A stretch of DNA of 39,740 nt from Actinobacteria bacterium HGW-Actinobacteria-5 (GTDB lineage Bacteria > Actinomycetota > Actinomycetes > Propionibacteriales > Propionibacteriaceae), in NCBI GenBank assembly GCA_002843035.1, contig PHEV01000009.1:1-39740 (forward strand). Reading direction: 5' to 3'. The notes under the pieces were generated by a model. It saw only the letters and a program-made list of their open reading frames with translations. It did no database searches and was not told the origin of the DNA. Numbering within the stretch: position 1 is the first letter of the stretch; every line of letters starts with the position of its first letter. Shown one piece after another: positions 37,197 to 39,740 of this stretch. Both the position numbers and the translations under genes were made by a program.

Positions 37197-38479
37197 CGGT
37201 ACTCCCTGAGCCGCTGGTAGAGGCCGAGGACGCCCAGGGCCGCGCCGACCAGGGCGATCAGGATCACGAGGACCAGCTGGATGACCAGGGTTGCGCGGGC
37301 GCTGGTCGGCGCGGAGGACGCGACCGTGACCGCGCTGTCGGAGACGTCGCGCGCGGTGTCACGGACCGTCTGGGCCGCAGCGGAGAGAGACTTCTTGGCG
37401 GTGTCGGTCAGCGCGGTCGCGGCCGCCTTCCATTCGCCCTTCGACATCTGGGTGTCGAGGGCGTCCCGGGCGTCGGTGAAGGTGCTCAGGCCGGTCAGGT
37501 TCTCCTTGTTCGCCGCGACCGTCGCCGACTTCACCTCCCGGGTCTGGTTGGCCCGGGCGGCCGCGTCCCAGGTCTGGGTGAGCACGGCCGTGGTCAGGAC
37601 CTGCTGCGCGGCGTCGAGGTGCTGGACTGCCGCGGAGGTGTTCACCACGCGGGAGAACTGGGTCGACCGGCTGGTGTCCGACGCGCTGATGGCGGCGCCC
37701 TGGGCTGCCGCGGTGATGCTGAGTAGCGCGAGCAGGGCGACGACGGCGGCGGCGAGCCCGAGGTTGACCACGCGGTGGCTGCGCTGCGCCACGACCCAGG
37801 AGGCCCACACCACGACCGCGACCATGGCGAGGCAGACCAGCCAGACCGCGGGGGTGCCCTGGCTCCAGGGTCTGGCGTCCGCCTCCGCGGCGAGTTGCGC
37901 CTGAAGATCGTCGAGCTGGCCGAGCAGGGCGTCGAGCTGCTTCTGGGCGACGGCCAGGCGGGGCAGGGCCTGGGCGCGAGGGGAGCCGACGGCGGAGGCA
38001 AGGGTGAGCGAGTATCGCAGGGTGTCCCCGCCGATGGCTTGCAGCGCCTCGGCGTCCTGGGGCCGGTCCTTCGCCGACTCGACCAGGAGGCCGGACGCTG
38101 CGACGACCTGGTCGATCGCCGCCGTGGCGTTCGCGCCGCTTGCCGTCTCACCGAGGATCACGCTCACCTTCGCGAGCCGTGCCGCGGCGCTGAGGTCGTG
38201 CTGCACTTCTCCGAGCCGGGCGTACTGCTGGGCCAGGTTCGGCGCGGAGGCGAGGTCACCGCGCAGGTCGGCGATCACCCAGACGCTCATCGCTCCGGCG
38301 ATGAGCACGGCCAGCGCGACCACCACCTGCAGGCGCTGCAGCAACCATGGCGTCCGGCTCGGCACCGGCGTGGCGATGTCGAAGGATGGCGTGCCGGAGG
38401 GCACGGGCGGGATGCCGGTCGGCGCGGTTCGTGCGGGCGTCGGGCCCGGAGCCGCGACAGGCGCGGGTGCCTGGCTCAC
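37193..38479 (-). CDS. GlnX-like four-span membrane sensor protein
   Basis: The 428-residue protein has a proline-rich cytoplasmic start and four membrane helices at about 50-70, 207-227, 236-258 and 398-420. Two predicted helical extracytoplasmic domains of about 135 residues lie between helices 1-2 and 3-4. That topology and its position just upstream of a PknG-type kinase recall GlnX of mycobacteria and corynebacteria, which with the binding protein GlnH passes amino-acid availability to PknG. No glnH is in the window, although it could lie beyond the right edge. Sequence identity with GlnX cannot be judged here. The GTG start forms a GTGA overlap with the AAA+ stop. Confidence 0.75.
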   Translation of the reverse strand: MSQAPAPVAAPGPTPARTAPTGIPPVPSGTPSFDIATPVPSRTPWLLQRLQVVVALAVLIAGAMSVWVIADLRGDLASAPNLAQQYARLGEVQHDLSAAARLAKVSVILGETASGANATAAIDQVVAASGLLVESAKDRPQDAEALQAIGGDTLRYSLTLASAVGSPRAQALPRLAVAQKQLDALLGQLDDLQAQLAAEADARPWSQGTPAVWLVCLAMVAVVVWASWVVAQRSHRVVNLGLAAAVVALLALLSITAAAQGAAISASDTSRSTQFSRVVNTSAAVQHLDAAQQVLTTAVLTQTWDAAARANQTREVKSATVAANKENLTGLSTFTDARDALDTQMSKGEWKAAATALTDTAKKSLSAAAQTVRDTARDVSDSAVTVASSAPTSARATLVIQLVLVILIALVGAALGVLGLYQRLREYR

Positions 38480-39740
38480 GGCTGCACCACCGGCGGTGCG
38501 GGGAACTCGACAGGCGGGATGGGGCCCGCGGACTCGGGCGGGGTGAGGTGGGTCGGGTCGTCGTCGCGGGCCGGTTCCGGGGCGGGCGGGGTGTCGTCGA
38601 TGAGGTCGCCGGGGATCAGCGTGCGGAGCTGCTCCAGGGTGGGCTCTGCGACCTCGCGCAGCCGCCAGGCGTGGCGCCCGACCGCGGCCTCCAGCAGGTT
38701 GCGCGCGTAGCGACCGTTGCCGAAGTTCTCGTCGCGCACCTGCTCGGCCAGCTGGCGGTTGAACTCCTCGATCACGCCCTCGCCGAGGTCGTAGTCGGAC
38801 TTTGACGCCATGTGGCCGAAGATGGCCCGCAATTCCTCGTCGGTGTAGTCCTCGAAGTCGATGGTGGTGCGGAACCGGCTGGCCAGGCCCGGATTGTTCT
38901 GGATGAACTGCGCCATCGGCACCGGGTAGCCGGCCACGATCACGACGAGATCGTCGCGGTGGTCCTCCATCTCCTTGACCAGGGTGTTGATCGCCTCCTC
39001 GCCGTACTGGTCGCCGTTGAGGGAGTAGGCCTCGTCGATGAACAGGACGCCGCCGTAGGCCTTGGCTGCGACCTCCGCGGTCTTGATCGCGGTCTGGCCG
39101 AGGTAGCCGGCCACCAGCTCGGAACGGTCGACCTCGACCAGTTGGCCCTTGCTGAGCAGGCCGATCGCCTTGTAGATACCCGCGACGAGCCGGGCAACCG
39201 TGGTCTTGCCGGTGCCGGGGTTGCCGACGAAGATGAGGTGCCGGGTGATCGTCGGGCTCTTCAGGCCGGCCTTGGTGCGCATCGCGTCGACGCGCAGGAT
39301 CGCGGTCTGGCGGCGGATCTCGGTCTTCACCCGGGCCAGGCCGATCAGCTCATCGAGCTCGGCCAGCCACTCCTCGACGGTCTTCTCCGGCTCCTCGGGC
39401 TGCTCGGGCTCGGGCTCGGAGGATTCGGCGGCGGCGGGCTGGGCGGGCTCGCCGGCCACCGGCGTTGCGCCGGCGGACGGAGTAGTCGCGCCCGGCACGC
39501 TCGAACCCAGCGTGGGGGTGGGGAACGGCATCCCGCTCAGGCCGGGGAAGGCACCCCCCGCCCGCGGGTCGAGGCGGCTCACGTCGAGCAGTTGCTGCTG
39601 ATTGCTCGCGGACAGCCGGGACAACACGTCGGTGAGGATGGCGGGGGCCTGCCGGAGGAACTCGCGCTGGGCCTCCTCGTCGGAAGCGGGTGCCGGCGTG
39701 GGCGTGGACGGGTGGCCGCCGGCACGGGGAAGCTGCGCGG
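38476..39740 (-). CDS. AAA+ ATPase of the CbxX/CfxQ (EccA-like) family, 5' end outside window
   Basis: At least 421 residues are visible; the frame stays open to the right edge, so the start is missing. A disordered Pro/Glu/Ala-rich part is followed by the acidic helix EKTVEEWLAELDELIGLARVK. The AAA+ domain has Walker A FVGNPGTGKTTVARL, Walker B GGVLFIDEAYSL, a pore-loop region near LVAGYLGQTA and the arginine finger in NPGLASRFRT. CbxX-type ATPases include Rubisco activase CbbX, SpoVK and EccA of type VII secretion; there is no secretion gene here. In this setting it may remodel the signalling proteins, which is an inference. The C-terminus is a proline-rich tail. Confidence 0.9.
   Translation of the reverse strand, partial: AQLPRAGGHPSTPTPAPASDEEAQREFLRQAPAILTDVLSRLSASNQQQLLDVSRLDPRAGGAFPGLSGMPFPTPTLGSSVPGATTPSAGATPVAGEPAQPAAAESSEPEPEQPEEPEKTVEEWLAELDELIGLARVKTEIRRQTAILRVDAMRTKAGLKSPTITRHLIFVGNPGTGKTTVARLVAGIYKAIGLLSKGQLVEVDRSELVAGYLGQTAIKTAEVAAKAYGGVLFIDEAYSLNGDQYGEEAINTLVKEMEDHRDDLVVIVAGYPVPMAQFIQNNPGLASRFRTTIDFEDYTDEELRAIFGHMASKSDYDLGEGVIEEFNRQLAEQVRDENFGNGRYARNLLEAAVGRHAWRLREVAEPTLEQLRTLIPGDLIDDTPPAPEPARDDDPTHLTPPESAGPIPPVEFPAPPVVQP

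Noticed and set aside
38476-39740. A type VII secretion locus, based on the EccA-like AAA+ gene
   Set aside because: No EccB, EccC, EccD, mycosin or WXG100 gene is visible, and the CbxX family is broader than EccA.

Overview
The window is about 39.7 kb of high-GC DNA from an actinobacterium. An ImuA'/ImuB/DnaE2 mutasome behind a mycobacterial-type SOS box, a PknG-type kinase, a large NAD-glutamate dehydrogenase, DUF3107, DUF2505 and very many leaderless genes all point to Actinomycetia. The style of the interspersed repeats suggests Propionibacteriales, but that placement is an inference. No tRNA, rRNA, CRISPR array, prophage or intact insertion sequence was seen, and no gene-free stretch reaches 300 bases.

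Layout. 1-626: the tail of a probable WS/DGAT acyltransferase and a DUF6912-like gene. 659-1453: Ku of bacterial end joining. 1538-3172: pruA (proline/glutamate catabolism). 3286-4155: an unknown protein and a small membrane protein with two DivIVA-like motifs. 4174-9897: a perfect SOS box followed by imuA'-imuB-dnaE2, coupled by one-base TGATG overlaps. 9964-14763: a small helical protein, an EEP-fold phosphatase/nuclease, a repeat cluster, an L,D-transpeptidase lipoprotein, a secreted beta-propeller dehydrogenase and a convergent SMP-30 gene. 14865-18724: a VOC protein, a RIO1 kinase with an elaborate leader, a membrane microprotein, a PEP mutase/isocitrate lyase-type enzyme, a DinB-fold protein and a YwaF-type membrane protein. 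18767-19246 (minus): DUF2505. 19295-24031: the 1578-residue NAD-glutamate dehydrogenase. 24118-25889: an aminoglycoside-phosphotransferase-fold protein and a PHP phosphoesterase. 25936-27201: an attenuator and trpS. 27230-28786 (minus): a DEAD-box helicase with no usable canonical start codon. 28958-29944: an alpha/alpha-toroid protein. 29957-30181 (minus): DUF3107.

The most interesting region is 30369-39740, all on the minus strand and transcribed from the right edge leftward: AAA+ ATPase, GlnX-like four-helix membrane protein, coiled-coil protein of unknown function, PknG-type kinase, PP2C phosphatase, VWA protein, FHA protein. The first six genes are joined by 4-8 base stop/start overlaps, so they look like one translationally coupled phospho-signalling unit. 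Kinase, phosphatase and FHA reader together carry seven zinc ribbons. In mycobacteria PknG acts through the FHA protein GarA on NAD-glutamate dehydrogenase. The presence here of both this dehydrogenase and pruA suggests, but does not prove, control of glutamate metabolism.

Other signals are: a leaderless Trp-codon leader peptide with competing hairpins before trpS, a TAnnnT hexamer six or seven bases before the start codon of about a dozen genes, repeat-like insertions in imuB and dnaE2, and two clusters of inverted repeats sharing the core GGGGACGGTTC.
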